Source: Methanobrevibacter sp. (GTDB taxonomy: Archaea > Methanobacteriota > Methanobacteria > Methanobacteriales > Methanobacteriaceae). From it: a DNA stretch of 52,833 nt. Within the stretch, counting starts at the first letter, position 1, and each line of letters begins with the position of its first letter. The stretch is from the NCBI GenBank assembly GCA_017459665.1, contig JAFUCN010000032.1, forward strand, positions 1-52,833, read 5' to 3'. The notes below the pieces were generated by a model. It did no database searches. It was not told the origin of the DNA and saw only the letters and a program-made list of their open reading frames with translations. Made by a program: the position numbers and the translations under genes. Shown piece after piece: positions 44,561 to 52,833 of the stretch.

Positions 44561-47500
44561 ATGGAGTTGATTAAAATTTCAAATTTTAATGAAGATAGCT
44601 ATGAGCAAGGACTTATTGAGTTATTTCATAATTTAGGGTATAATTATTATTCAGGTTATGATATTGAAAGGAATTATAAAAATCCTATATTTATGAATGA
44701 TTTGGAAAATTTATACTTAATTAATGCTGATGAAAGTAGAGTAGCTATTGAAAGTGCAATCGAAAAAATACAAGACTTTGGAATTGGAAGGCTTGTTGAT
44801 AAAAATGAAAAGTTCATGGATTACTTGCAGAATGGTGTTTCTGTTAATTATTGGGAAGATGGTGAAGAAAAAGCAACATTAATTAAATTAATGGATTGGG
44901 AAACTTTAGAAAATAACATATTCACTGTTATTAATCAGTGGACTATTGAAGAAAGAGAAGTAAAACGTCCGGATATAGTTGTTTTTATAAATGGATTGCC
45001 ATTGGTAGTCATTGAATTAAAATCACCTGCAAGAGATAATACTGATGTATCTGAAGCATTTAATCAGTTACATAAATATATGAGAGTCATTCCGTCATTA
45101 TTTAATTATAATGCATTTTGTGTAATGAGTGACATGGCAATATCAAAAGCAGGAACAATAACTGCTCCTGAAGATAGATTTATGGAATGGAAATCAACTG
45201 ATGGAAGCTATGAATCAACAAGATTCGCTGATTTTAATACATTTTTTAATGGAATGTTTGAAAAAACAAGATTTATGGACATTTTGGAATATTTCACAGT
45301 CTTTTCAAAAGATGCTAAAAACAATATAAAAATCTTGGGAGCATATCATCAATATTTTGCAGTTAACAAAGCTGTCAAATCCACTTTAAAAGCAATTGAA
45401 TCCAATGGGAAAGCAGGTGTATTTTGGCATACTCAGGGAAGTGGAAAAAGCTTATCCATGGTATTTTATGTTAAAAAACTCCTAAAAGAACTCAAAAGCC
45501 CAACATTTGTTGTCATAACTGATAGAAATGATTTAGACCAACAATTATATGAACAGTTTACAAAATGTTCTGATTTTTTAAGACAAACTCCAATTCAAGC
45601 AACAAGTAGAAAACATTTGACAGATCTTTTGAATAATCGTCAGGCTAATGGAATATTTTTCACAACAATGCAGAAATTTGAAGAGTCCACTGATGTTTTA
45701 ACAGATAGAAAAGATGTTATTGTAATTTCTGATGAAGCGCACAGAAGCCAATATGGTCTTGAAGAGAAAGTTGATCCAAAAACTGGTGAAATAAAAATTG
45801 GGGCTGCAAGAAGAATTAGAAATGCACTTCCTAATGCAACATACATAGGATTTACCGGAACTCCAATTTCAAGAGCAGATAAAAGTACAAGGGAAGTATT
45901 TGGTAATTACATTGATATTTATGACATGACTCAATCAGTAGAAGATGGAGCTACTGTACCGTTAAGTTATGAAAGCAGAGTTGCTAAACTTCATTTGGAT
46001 GAAACAATCTTGCAAAAAATTGATGAAGAATATGAGAAATTGGCTGAAGAAGCTGATGATTATAATATTTGGAGGAGTAAGCACGAATTAAGTAAAATGG
46101 AAAGTTTACTTGGAGCACCTGAGGTTATTGGAGACATATGTGAAGATATAATTTATCACTATGAAAATAATCGTCAATATGAACTTACAGGTAAAGCAAT
46201 GATTGTGGCTTATTCAAGAGAAATTGCCATTAAAATGTATGAAAAGATATTGGAACTGCGCCCAGAATGGAATGAAAAAGTAAAAGTGGTCATGAGTGGT
46301 TCTAATAAAGATCCTGATGAATGGTATAAAATAATAGGGGATAAATCCTATAAAAAGCAACTTGAAAACAAATTCAAAAATGATGCTGATCCAATGAAAA
46401 TAGCTATAGTAGTTGATATGTGGCTTACTGGATTTGATGTTCCTTCCCTTGCAACAATGTATGTATTCAAGCCTATGAAAGGACACAATTTAATGCAGGC
46501 AATTGCCCGTGTTAACAGAGTATTTAAAGGAAAAGAGGGTGGACTTATTGTTGATTATATAGGTATAGCATCAGCATTAAGACAAGCGATGAGTGAATAC
46601 ACCGATAGGGACAACAAAAACTATGGAGAAATGGATGTTGAAAAGGTAGCTTATCCAAGATTCCAAGAAAAACTTGAAATCTGCAGAGATTTATTTAATG
46701 GTTACGATTACTCCAAATTCTTTGAAGATAGCAATCTAGAAAGATCCAATGTAATAATTGGTGGTGTTAATTTCTTTGAGCATCCACTAATGGAAGATGA
46801 GAAAAAAGAATACATTAAGCAATCATTAATGCTTAAGCAGGCATTATCATTATGTAGAAGCGTTGCAAAACAAAAAGAAAGATTTGAAGCAGCATTCTTT
46901 GAATCAGTTAGGTCAGTTTTAGTTAAATTGAACTCTGATAGAAAACTGTCCTTTAAAGAAATCAATGAAAGGATTTCAGAACTACTAAAACAGTCAATTA
47001 AAAGTGAAGGTGTCATCAGCATCATTGATGTTGGGGATAAGATTTCATTATTTGACCCTGATTTCCTAGATAAGGTAGCTAGTATGAGAGAAGATAATTT
47101 AGCTATTAAAATCCTGCAAAAATTGCTAAGCGATCAAGTTAATGTCTACAAAAAAACCAATCTGGTTAAATCAGAAGAATTTTCTGAGATGCTTAAAAAT
47201 ACGATGGATAAATATATCAAAGGCAATATCAGTAATGAAGAGGTTATCCAGGAATTAATTAGAATGGCTGAATTGATTAAAAATGCACATCAAGAAGGAG
47301 ATGAATTGGGATTAAATGAAGAAGAACTTGCATTTTACAATGCGATTGCTCTTCCAGATAATATTCATGATTTCTATGATGATAAAACATTAGTTATGAT
47401 TACTCAAGAACTTACAGAAGCATTAAGAGCCAATAGAACTATCGATTGGCAGAAAAAAGAAAGTTCAAGAGCAAAAATGAGATTAATCGTTAAAAAACTT

Positions 47501-47596
47501 CTTAAAAAATATGATTATCCTCCTAAACAAAGAAAGGACGCGTTAGATAAAGTTATTGCGCAATGTGAATTATGGGCAGATGAGGCAGTGATATAA
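44561..47596 (+). CDS. hsdR: Type I restriction enzyme R subunit
   Basis: The 1011-residue protein provides nuclease and translocase activity. The N-terminal PD-(D/E)xK nuclease is visible as KRPDIVVFINGLPLVVIELKSPA (about 135-157). The helicase motor follows with Walker A HTQGSGKSLSM (about 288-298), DEAH box ISDEAHRSQYG (about 388-398), motif III GFTGTPIS and late motif QAIARVNRVFKGK. The C-terminal helical part binds the methylase complex. Its TAA overlaps the ATG of hsdM by one base. It looks intact, so restriction depends on whether a working S subunit is present. Confidence 0.96.
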   Translation: MELIKISNFNEDSYEQGLIELFHNLGYNYYSGYDIERNYKNPIFMNDLENLYLINADESRVAIESAIEKIQDFGIGRLVDKNEKFMDYLQNGVSVNYWEDGEEKATLIKLMDWETLENNIFTVINQWTIEEREVKRPDIVVFINGLPLVVIELKSPARDNTDVSEAFNQLHKYMRVIPSLFNYNAFCVMSDMAISKAGTITAPEDRFMEWKSTDGSYESTRFADFNTFFNGMFEKTRFMDILEYFTVFSKDAKNNIKILGAYHQYFAVNKAVKSTLKAIESNGKAGVFWHTQGSGKSLSMVFYVKKLLKELKSPTFVVITDRNDLDQQLYEQFTKCSDFLRQTPIQATSRKHLTDLLNNRQANGIFFTTMQKFEESTDVLTDRKDVIVISDEAHRSQYGLEEKVDPKTGEIKIGAARRIRNALPNATYIGFTGTPISRADKSTREVFGNYIDIYDMTQSVEDGATVPLSYESRVAKLHLDETILQKIDEEYEKLAEEADDYNIWRSKHELSKMESLLGAPEVIGDICEDIIYHYENNRQYELTGKAMIVAYSREIAIKMYEKILELRPEWNEKVKVVMSGSNKDPDEWYKIIGDKSYKKQLENKFKNDADPMKIAIVVDMWLTGFDVPSLATMYVFKPMKGHNLMQAIARVNRVFKGKEGGLIVDYIGIASALRQAMSEYTDRDNKNYGEMDVEKVAYPRFQEKLEICRDLFNGYDYSKFFEDSNLERSNVIIGGVNFFEHPLMEDEKKEYIKQSLMLKQALSLCRSVAKQKERFEAAFFESVRSVLVKLNSDRKLSFKEINERISELLKQSIKSEGVISIIDVGDKISLFDPDFLDKVASMREDNLAIKILQKLLSDQVNVYKKTNLVKSEEFSEMLKNTMDKYIKGNISNEEVIQELIRMAELIKNAHQEGDELGLNEEELAFYNAIALPDNIHDFYDDKTLVMITQELTEALRANRTIDWQKKESSRAKMRLIVKKLLKKYDYPPKQRKDALDKVIAQCELWADEAVI

Positions 47597-49095
47597 TGGC
47601 AAAGGAAAATACATCAGAAATAGGTTTTGAAAAACAAATATGGGATGCAGCAGATGAACTTAGAGGTTCCATGGATGCATCAGAATACAAACATGTGGTA
47701 TTGGGATTGATTTTTCTTAAATACTTGTCAGATAAATTTGAAGAAAAATACAATGAGTTAATTGAAGAAGGTGATGATGAAGAGGATAGAGATGAATACA
47801 TTGCAGAAAACATATTCTTCGTACCGCCAGAAGCTCGTTGGAATGTTATTGCAGATAATGCTCACTCTTCTGAAAATGGTAAAATCATTGATAATGCAAT
47901 GAAATTAATTGAAGATGAAAACGATTCTCTTAAAGGAATCCTACCAAAGACATTTGCCCGTGATGAACTAGACAAAAAGAAACTAGGTGAAGTAATCGAT
48001 ATCTTTACAAATGTCCAAATGTCTAAAAAAGGAGATAAAACTGACATATTAGGACGTACTTACGAATACTGTTTAAGTATGTTTGCTGAAACCGAAGGTA
48101 AAAAGGCAGGAGAGTTCTACACTCCAGCTTGTGTTGTAAAAACATTGGTTGCAGTCCTAAAACCGTATGACGGAAGAGTATATGATCCTTGCTGTGGATC
48201 TGGAGGAATGTTTGTTCAATCCAAAAACTTCATAGAAAACCATAGTGGAAACATAAACAATCTGTCTGTTTATGGTCAGGAATCAAATCCCACAACATGG
48301 AAAATGGCAAAAATGAATTTAGCTATTCGTGGAATCGAAGCAGATTTGGGAGAACATCAGGAAGATACCTTTTTAAATGACTTGCATAAAACTCTTAAAG
48401 CGGATTTTGTAATGGCTAATCCACCATTCAACCTTAAAAAATGGGGTCAGGAACAACTGCAAGATGATTTGAGGTGGAAATATGGAATTCCACCAAAAGG
48501 AAATGCAAACTTTGCATGGATGCAACATATGATACATCACTTGTCACCAAAAGGAAAAATAGGTCTTGTTTTGGCTAATGGTTCATTGTCATCAACTACT
48601 TCTGGTGAGGGTAAAATAAGACAAGCTATTGTAGAAGATGATTTGGTAGAGTGTATTGTTGCATTGCCTACACAATTGTTTTATACTACTGGAATACCAG
48701 TCTGTTTATGGTTCTTAAACAGAGATAAAAAGCAGAAAGGTAAGACTTTATTTATTGATGCTCGTGAAATGGGAACAATGGTTTCCAGGAAATTACGTGA
48801 GTTAACTGATGAAGATATTGATTTAATTGTAGATACTTTTACTAAATTTGAAGAAGGAAGTTTAGAAGATGAAAAAGGATTCTGTAAAGTCAGTGATTTA
48901 GAAGAAATTAAAAAACATGATTTCATCTTAACTCCAGGTCGTTATGTTGGATTTAAACCAGAAGAAGATGATGGAATACCATTTGAAGAAAAAATGAAAA
49001 CATTAACCGCAGAACTTGGTGAGCTATTTAAAGAGTCAAATGAACTTGAAGATAAGATTCGTCAAAGTTTAAAGGAGATTGGTTTTGAATTCTAG
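47596..49095 (+). CDS. hsdM: Type I restriction-modification DNA methylase M subunit
   Basis: The 499-residue product has an N-terminal HsdM helical domain (FEKQIWDAADELRGSMDASEYKHVVLGLIFLKYLSDKFE), the AdoMet motif VYDPCCGSGGMF (about 195-206) and the N6-adenine catalytic motif NPPFN (about 274-278). It methylates adenine within the sequence chosen by HsdS and forms M2S with it. The C-terminal helices (EEKMKTLTAELGELFKESNELEDKIR) contact HsdS. Translation is coupled with hsdR by a TAATG overlap. The downstream hsdS begins 40 bases later. Confidence 0.97.
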   Translation: MAKENTSEIGFEKQIWDAADELRGSMDASEYKHVVLGLIFLKYLSDKFEEKYNELIEEGDDEEDRDEYIAENIFFVPPEARWNVIADNAHSSENGKIIDNAMKLIEDENDSLKGILPKTFARDELDKKKLGEVIDIFTNVQMSKKGDKTDILGRTYEYCLSMFAETEGKKAGEFYTPACVVKTLVAVLKPYDGRVYDPCCGSGGMFVQSKNFIENHSGNINNLSVYGQESNPTTWKMAKMNLAIRGIEADLGEHQEDTFLNDLHKTLKADFVMANPPFNLKKWGQEQLQDDLRWKYGIPPKGNANFAWMQHMIHHLSPKGKIGLVLANGSLSSTTSGEGKIRQAIVEDDLVECIVALPTQLFYTTGIPVCLWFLNRDKKQKGKTLFIDAREMGTMVSRKLRELTDEDIDLIVDTFTKFEEGSLEDEKGFCKVSDLEEIKKHDFILTPGRYVGFKPEEDDGIPFEEKMKTLTAELGELFKESNELEDKIRQSLKEIGFEF

Positions 49096-49135
49096 ATTTG
49101 AATTTAGGATTTTTGGTTAAAAAGGAGTGGTAAAT

Positions 49136-50309
49136 TTGAGTTTAGATTCAAATTATTCTATAAAAGAAATTAATGAACTTTGTGAAATAAATAGTTCCAA
49201 TTATTCCAAAAAAGATAATTGGGATTTTATAAATTATTTGGATACAAAAAATATCATTTAAGGTGAAATAAATGAAATTCAATTGTTTGATCCATATTAT
49301 GACAAAGTACCAAGTAGAGCAAAAAGAAAAGTCAAAATAGATGATATAATAATTTCAACTGTTCGACCAAATCAGGAACATGATGGAATGATAAAGATTA
49401 AAATAGATAATTTTTTAGTTTCAACAGGTTTTTACAACATTAACTGTTGATAAAACTCAAGCAAAACCTGAATTTATTTATTATTATATTACTCAAAAAT
49501 ATATAACTGAGTCATTACAAACAATCGCTGAGCAAAGTACAACATCTTATCCTTCTATTAAACCATCTGACATAGGTAATTTACTTATTGAATTGCCTCC
49601 TCTTGAAATTCAAGAAAAAATTTCTCAAATTATCACTTCCATTGTAAATAAGATCACTGTGAATAAAGAAATAAATAAAAATTTACTTCAATTATCAAAG
49701 GTTATTTTTAAAAATTGGTTCGTTGAGTTTGAGCCATTTGATGGTGTTCAACCTGATGATTGGAAGACATGTGCTCTTGAAGAGGTATGTGATTTGAATG
49801 CTGGAGGGGACAAACCAGAAGTTGTTTCAGATGAAATAACTGAATCATGCATTTATCCAATATACTCTAATGGTTTAGATAATGAGGGATTATATGGATA
49901 TACTAATCATGCTAAAATATTTGAAGAATGTGTTACAGTATCCGCAAGAGGAACAATCGGTTTTGTTTGTCTTCGTCATACTCCTTATGTCCCAATTGTA
50001 AGATTAGTATCAGTAATTCCAAAAAAGGAGTTTATTTCTGCTAAATATCTTTATTTATTTTTAGATCGGTTAAATATCATGGGAACTGGTACAACACAAC
50101 AACAGTTAACAATTCCTGATTTTAAGAAAACAGAGATATTAGTTCCAACATTAGATGTTATTGAAGGTTTTACTAATCATTTAAATCCATTATTTGAAAA
50201 AATATGGATACAAGAAGAAGAAATAAAAAAATTATCTAAATTAAGAGACACATTACTTCCGAAGTTAATGTCTGGTGAAATTGATGTCTCAAAGATAAAT
50301 TGTGATTAG
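49136..50309 (+). pseudogene. hsdS: Specificity subunit gene hsdS, broken by a stop and a frameshift
   Basis: Start TTG 49136 has a strong AAAGGAG site. The frame stops at TAA 49259-49261 after 41 codons, continues in the same frame (GEINEIQLFDPYYDKVPSRAKRK), then shifts at the T5 run 49429-49433. Removing one T joins STGFTTLTVDKTQAKPEF to the rest, giving about 390 residues. Both target-recognition domains are visible, with central conserved helix LPPLEIQEKISQIITSIVNKI and the end LRDTLLPKLMSGEIDVSKINCD. A separate frame from 49593 would give only the central helix, the second TRD and the tail. As read, no full S subunit is made from here. Confidence 0.85.
50280..50307. repeat. 28-bp perfect inverted repeat, left copy (hsdS tail)
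   Basis: The last 28 bases before the hsdS stop, encoding EIDVSKINCD, are identical in inverted orientation to 52097-52124 in the second hsdS. Looser similarity continues inward for another 45 bases or so. The two copies flank the recombinase gene. Confidence 0.85.
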
Positions 50310-50340
50310 AATAACGGTTGTTACTGTTATTCTTCTTTTT
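50308..50340 (+). terminator. Terminator after hsdS
   Basis: AGAATAAC / GTTATTCT form an 8-bp stem with an inner GT/AC pair, followed by TCTTTTTATATTTTT. Confidence 0.7.
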
Positions 50341-50470
50341 ATATTTTTAATTTAAAAATAGTTATTCGTTCTTATTTTTTGAATTCAGCATTAATTTGTG
50401 CTTTATTTATATTAATAATAACATTGTTATATTGATATTGTGTAGAATTTTAAGAAGTATAAACAATAAT

Positions 50471-51421
50471 CTAACCAATAAATTTCCTATGAGCTATTTT
50501 CACATTGCTCTGGTTTACCATGGCATATTGCATTGTTGTATCAATTTGAACATGACCTAACAATTTCTGAACTTGTTCTATTGGCATTCCCTTATCAATT
50601 GCATTTGTGGCCATTGTTCTTCTAAATTTATGTGGATGTACTTTATTTATGTTACATTTCTTTCCTAGTTCTCTTAATCTTGTTTCAACTCCACTAATTC
50701 CTAATCTATTATATGGACTATTTAGCGATACAAATAATGCTGGATTTTCATCTATTCTTGATTGTAAATATTCGATTAAATGTATTTTTGTTCTAGCGTC
50801 AAAATAAACAACTCTTTCACTTTCTCCTTTTCCAAATACTATACATTCTCTTTCATAAAAGTTTATATCTTCAATATTCAGCCTTACTAGTTCACCAACT
50901 CTTATTCCAGTTGATGTTAATAGTTCAACCATTGCTAAATCTCGTATTTCTTTGCAATTATCTCTTAACACTTCTAAATTTTCGTCTGTTAAAACTTCTT
51001 TGACGACTCGTCCTGTTTTTACTCTGTGAATTCTTCGAACTGGATTTTTTAGGATATAGTCTTCATCTTCAAGCCATGAAAAGAAACTTGAAAATATTCT
51101 TCTAATGTTATCTATTGTTGTTTTTGATGAGTTTTTTTCATTTTTGTGATCAAAGAGATATTTTCTCAAATCATCGGTGTTGATGTTGTAAACTTGCTTT
51201 TTAATTTTTGATAACATTTTTTCGATTGTGGATTTGTAATAGGCAATCGTTTTTTCAGAACATCCTTCAACCTGTTTGGCAGATAAGAACAGGTTTAACA
51301 ATTTAAAATTATCCACTTCATTTAATTCATTATTATTATCAATCACATCTATATCCTTCAGTGAATTTAAAAGGGAATTTGTTAATTTAATATACTGTCC
51401 GGAATTTAGGTAGGGTTTCAT
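50471..51421 (-). CDS. Tyrosine recombinase between two hsdS genes
   Basis: The 316-residue product has an N-terminal SAM-like DNA-binding domain (LFLSAKQVEGCSEKTIAYYKSTIEKML) and a catalytic domain. The catalytic set is visible: Arg in TSTGIRVGELVRL, Lys in VFGKGESERVV, His264 and Arg267 in HPHKFRRTMA, His290 in LLGHVQIDTT and Tyr299 in TMQYAMVN. Its place between two oppositely oriented hsdS genes matches the DNA invertases of phase-variable type I systems in bacteria. I infer that it inverts hsdS sequence, altering target specificity. It faces the same way as the distal hsdS. Confidence 0.92.
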   Translation of the reverse strand: MKPYLNSGQYIKLTNSLLNSLKDIDVIDNNNELNEVDNFKLLNLFLSAKQVEGCSEKTIAYYKSTIEKMLSKIKKQVYNINTDDLRKYLFDHKNEKNSSKTTIDNIRRIFSSFFSWLEDEDYILKNPVRRIHRVKTGRVVKEVLTDENLEVLRDNCKEIRDLAMVELLTSTGIRVGELVRLNIEDINFYERECIVFGKGESERVVYFDARTKIHLIEYLQSRIDENPALFVSLNSPYNRLGISGVETRLRELGKKCNINKVHPHKFRRTMATNAIDKGMPIEQVQKLLGHVQIDTTMQYAMVNQSNVKIAHRKFIG

Positions 51422-51505
51422 TTGGTTTTGAATTTTTGAAATAATTTTTGTTTTAATATAATCACCTTTTGTTGTTATTCAAATTGTTATAGTGTGGTGA
51501 TGGCT

Positions 51506-51525
51506 GGATGAATTTTCATTCATCC
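51506..51525. other. Hairpin GGATGAA/TTCATCC upstream of the recombinase gene
   Basis: A perfect 7-bp inverted repeat with loop TTTTCA, 85 bases before the recombinase ATG on its template side. It may be part of its leader or a recombinase binding site; nothing else indicates a role. Confidence 0.35.
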
Positions 51526-51652
51526 TCAAGAAAATCAATTTTAAATCCATAAATTATGTCATTCATTAAAACTCCGCTTCAACGGTTCTTTTCCATCAAA
51601 TCCTCAACTTGAAAACTGTAACCTCGATTTACTTTTTTAAAATCTCATTTCT

Positions 51653-51787
51653 CTAGCAGTATTCATCTATTGGTAAAAATACCAATAGTAAGTGATAGCC
51701 AAATAAAAAAAGCCATCTAAGAACACTGCAACCAAAACCACACCCCCTAATGAGGAATTTTGTTAGTTGTTTAGTTTGTATATTCAT
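51653..51787 (-). CDS. Possible small hydrophobic protein (44 aa), doubtful
   Basis: A frame with a good GATGAGGT ribosome site starts at ATG 51787 and encodes MNIQTKQLTKFLIRGCGFGC followed by a hydrophobic segment (LRWLFLFGYHLLLVFLPI). In the +1 frame of the same strand a 24-codon frame (51741-51667, GTG start after AGGGGG) encodes VLVAVFLDGFFYLAITYYWYFYQ, also one membrane helix. Either could be a small toxin-like peptide; overlapping frames mean at most one is real. A 9-bp hairpin, CTATTGGTA/TACCAATAG (51667-51688), lies at the end. Confidence 0.25.
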   Translation of the reverse strand: MNIQTKQLTKFLIRGCGFGCSVLRWLFLFGYHLLLVFLPIDEYC

Positions 51788-51846
51788 TTAATTACCTCAT
51801 CTTTATTTTGAAATTTTTATCAATTCCAGAGATATATAGTTTATTA

Positions 51847-51866
51847 CTTTTTATATAAAAAGTATT
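51847..51866. promoter_or_regulatory. 20-bp perfect palindrome TACTTTTTATATAAAAAGTA
   Basis: The palindrome contains a TATA box in its centre and is symmetrical, so it could drive transcription either way. TATTAC at 51844 and GTATTAC at 51864 edge it, the same word as in the arrays at 18.4 and 25.5 kb. It lies between the recombinase and the distal hsdS. Confidence 0.45.
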
Positions 51867-51960
51867 ACATTATTTCAAAATACTAAAATTTAAATACTGA
51901 TTAATTTAATATAATATTAGTTGTTTGAGTTTGGTCATTTAATTTCCAAATTCTTTTAAT

Positions 51961-51992
51961 AAAAGGTTTAGGATTCATTTTCCTAATCTTTT
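51961..51992. terminator. Hairpin between recombinase region and distal hsdS
   Basis: AAAAGGTTTAGGA pairs with TCCTAATCTTTT (one bulge) round a 7-base loop, followed on the plus strand by a T-rich tract. It could end the minus-strand hsdS message, or a short plus-strand RNA from the palindromic promoter at 51847. Confidence 0.5.
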
Positions 51993-52049
51993 TATTAATC
52001 TTGTTTTATTATAACTTAGTTTCATTGATAATTGTTTTTTTAATGATTT

Positions 52050-52833
52050 TTAGATATTAGTGAAATAGTTTATAATTAAGGATTTAAAATAAATGAAATC
52101 ACAATTTATCTTTGAGACATCAATCTCACCAGACATCAACTTTGGTAGCAATGCATCTCTTAATTTTTGTAATTTCAATATTTCTTTATTATTCCTAATT
52201 ATTGAGGAACGCATACTCTTAAATGTATTGGAATAATTCAATAACTCTTCAGAAATAGGACATTTAAGATTTAAAACTAATCCTTTATCTGTATGAGGAA
52301 TTGCTGAACCAGTTGTGTTATCCGATATGAATTTTTCTGATTGTTTAAGAAATTGATAAACTATCTCAAGATATTTTTCTTCAACATCTAATTTAGCTAA
52401 AGTAGATCCCACAAGTCCTGATTTTCCATAAAATAGTTTTCCTGAACTTGCACCGTCCATTACCATCAATATATCATATTCATTAACTAAAATTCCTTTT
52501 TCATCATATGCATACATTTGGCTTTGATTTGATAATACATCAATAGTCAAATAATCTAAATAATTTGATTGAGGATAATCTGAAATTTCTTTAGGTTTTT
52601 TACCTTTAATAAATTTACAACATTCCTCCAATTCCAAAAATTCATTATTTTTTTCTATGAGATTATTGAAAATAATTGAAGATAATCTGGTTAAATTTTT
52701 ATTTTGCAATTTACATAATTCAATCTTACGGTCAAACATTTTAATAAATTCCGCAATCTTATTTTGAGTTTGTAAATTAGGTAAATTAATATCTAACTCT
52801 TTTATAATCTTCGTTGTTAAACTTCCACGAGTA
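52050..52833 (-). CDS. hsdS: Second HsdS specificity subunit, inverted; N-terminal part outside window
   Basis: The frame is open to the window edge, so at least 260 residues of the C-terminal side are present and undamaged. The end of the first target-recognition domain and central helix (LPNLQTQNKIAEFIKMFDRKIELCK) lead into a second domain (FLELEECCKFIKGKKPKEI...ILMVMDGASSGKLFYGKSGLVGSTLAKL). The end is LRDALLPKLMSGEIDVSKINCD, then 18 extra residues (FIYFKSLIINYFTNI at the end) not in the first hsdS, because the shared repeat ends just before the stop codon. Its recognition domain differs from that of the first hsdS, giving a stored alternative specificity. Confidence 0.9.
   Translation of the reverse strand, partial: TRGSLTTKIIKELDINLPNLQTQNKIAEFIKMFDRKIELCKLQNKNLTRLSSIIFNNLIEKNNEFLELEECCKFIKGKKPKEISDYPQSNYLDYLTIDVLSNQSQMYAYDEKGILVNEYDILMVMDGASSGKLFYGKSGLVGSTLAKLDVEEKYLEIVYQFLKQSEKFISDNTTGSAIPHTDKGLVLNLKCPISEELLNYSNTFKSMRSSIIRNNKEILKLQKLRDALLPKLMSGEIDVSKINCDFIYFKSLIINYFTNI
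52097..52124. repeat. 28-bp perfect inverted repeat, right copy (distal hsdS tail)
   Basis: This is the exact reverse complement of 50280-50307. Recombination between the two copies would invert the 1.8-kb recombinase segment and swap the two C-terminal tails, but not the recognition domains, so further repeats upstream in the two genes would be needed for a full switch. Confidence 0.85.

Overview
The window is archaeal and most likely from a Methanobrevibacter-type methanogen (order Methanobacteriales). The evidence is the very low G+C, the conserved order PIN protein - rpo7 - spt4 - DUF359 kinase - rps24e - rps27ae - argH, archaeal TATA promoters with U-tract terminators, and large surface proteins with Lys-rich Ig-like C-termini of the kind called adhesin-like proteins in that genus. 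I saw no tRNA, rRNA or CRISPR array.

Layout. 1-3.6 kb is a core transcription/translation operon ending in argH. 3.6-3.84 kb is a gene-free stretch with a palindromic operator, a TATA box and a long hairpin, so a candidate small RNA. 3.84-8.7 kb has a minus-strand MarR-led operon (NmrA-like, PP-loop ATPase, zinc ribbon), a divergent aldo/keto reductase, and an aldo/keto reductase with Fe-S cysteines behind a structured leader. 8.7-9.5 kb is a decayed JAB/MPN-like gene with a small partner. 9.7-18.4 kb carries metY, a DUF285 repeat protein without a signal peptide, a secreted tannase-like esterase, two tandem pore-loop channel paralogues and a MATE exporter.

18.4-28.3 kb is the most unusual block: a secreted, membrane-anchored CobN-like chelatase, a DUF2162 membrane protein, a MotA/TolQ/ExbB channel, a DUF2149 ExbD-like protein and a DUF3344 surface protein. 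The promoter regions before the first and the last gene both carry arrays of GTATTAC boxes, mostly 32 bp apart. I infer an envelope machine for a metal or tetrapyrrole, driven by the proton or sodium gradient.

28.5-36.7 kb holds a radical SAM protein, a small antitoxin-like gene beside a broken GNAT acetyltransferase, a TPR protein, a heterodimeric ABC exporter with its MarR regulator and operator, a DUF2283 protein and a BRO/DinD-type gene broken by a stop codon. 36.7-43.4 kb has two insertion sequences with clear ends around a DUF1002 protein and a beta-helix surface protein.

44.5 kb to the end is a type I restriction-modification locus: hsdR, hsdM, a broken hsdS, a tyrosine recombinase and a second hsdS facing the first, with a 28-bp perfect inverted repeat at the two hsdS tails. 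This is the layout of a phase-variable specificity system. Five genes in the window (JAB-like, GNAT, BRO, first hsdS, second transposase) are interrupted by TAA codons and/or single-base homopolymer shifts.
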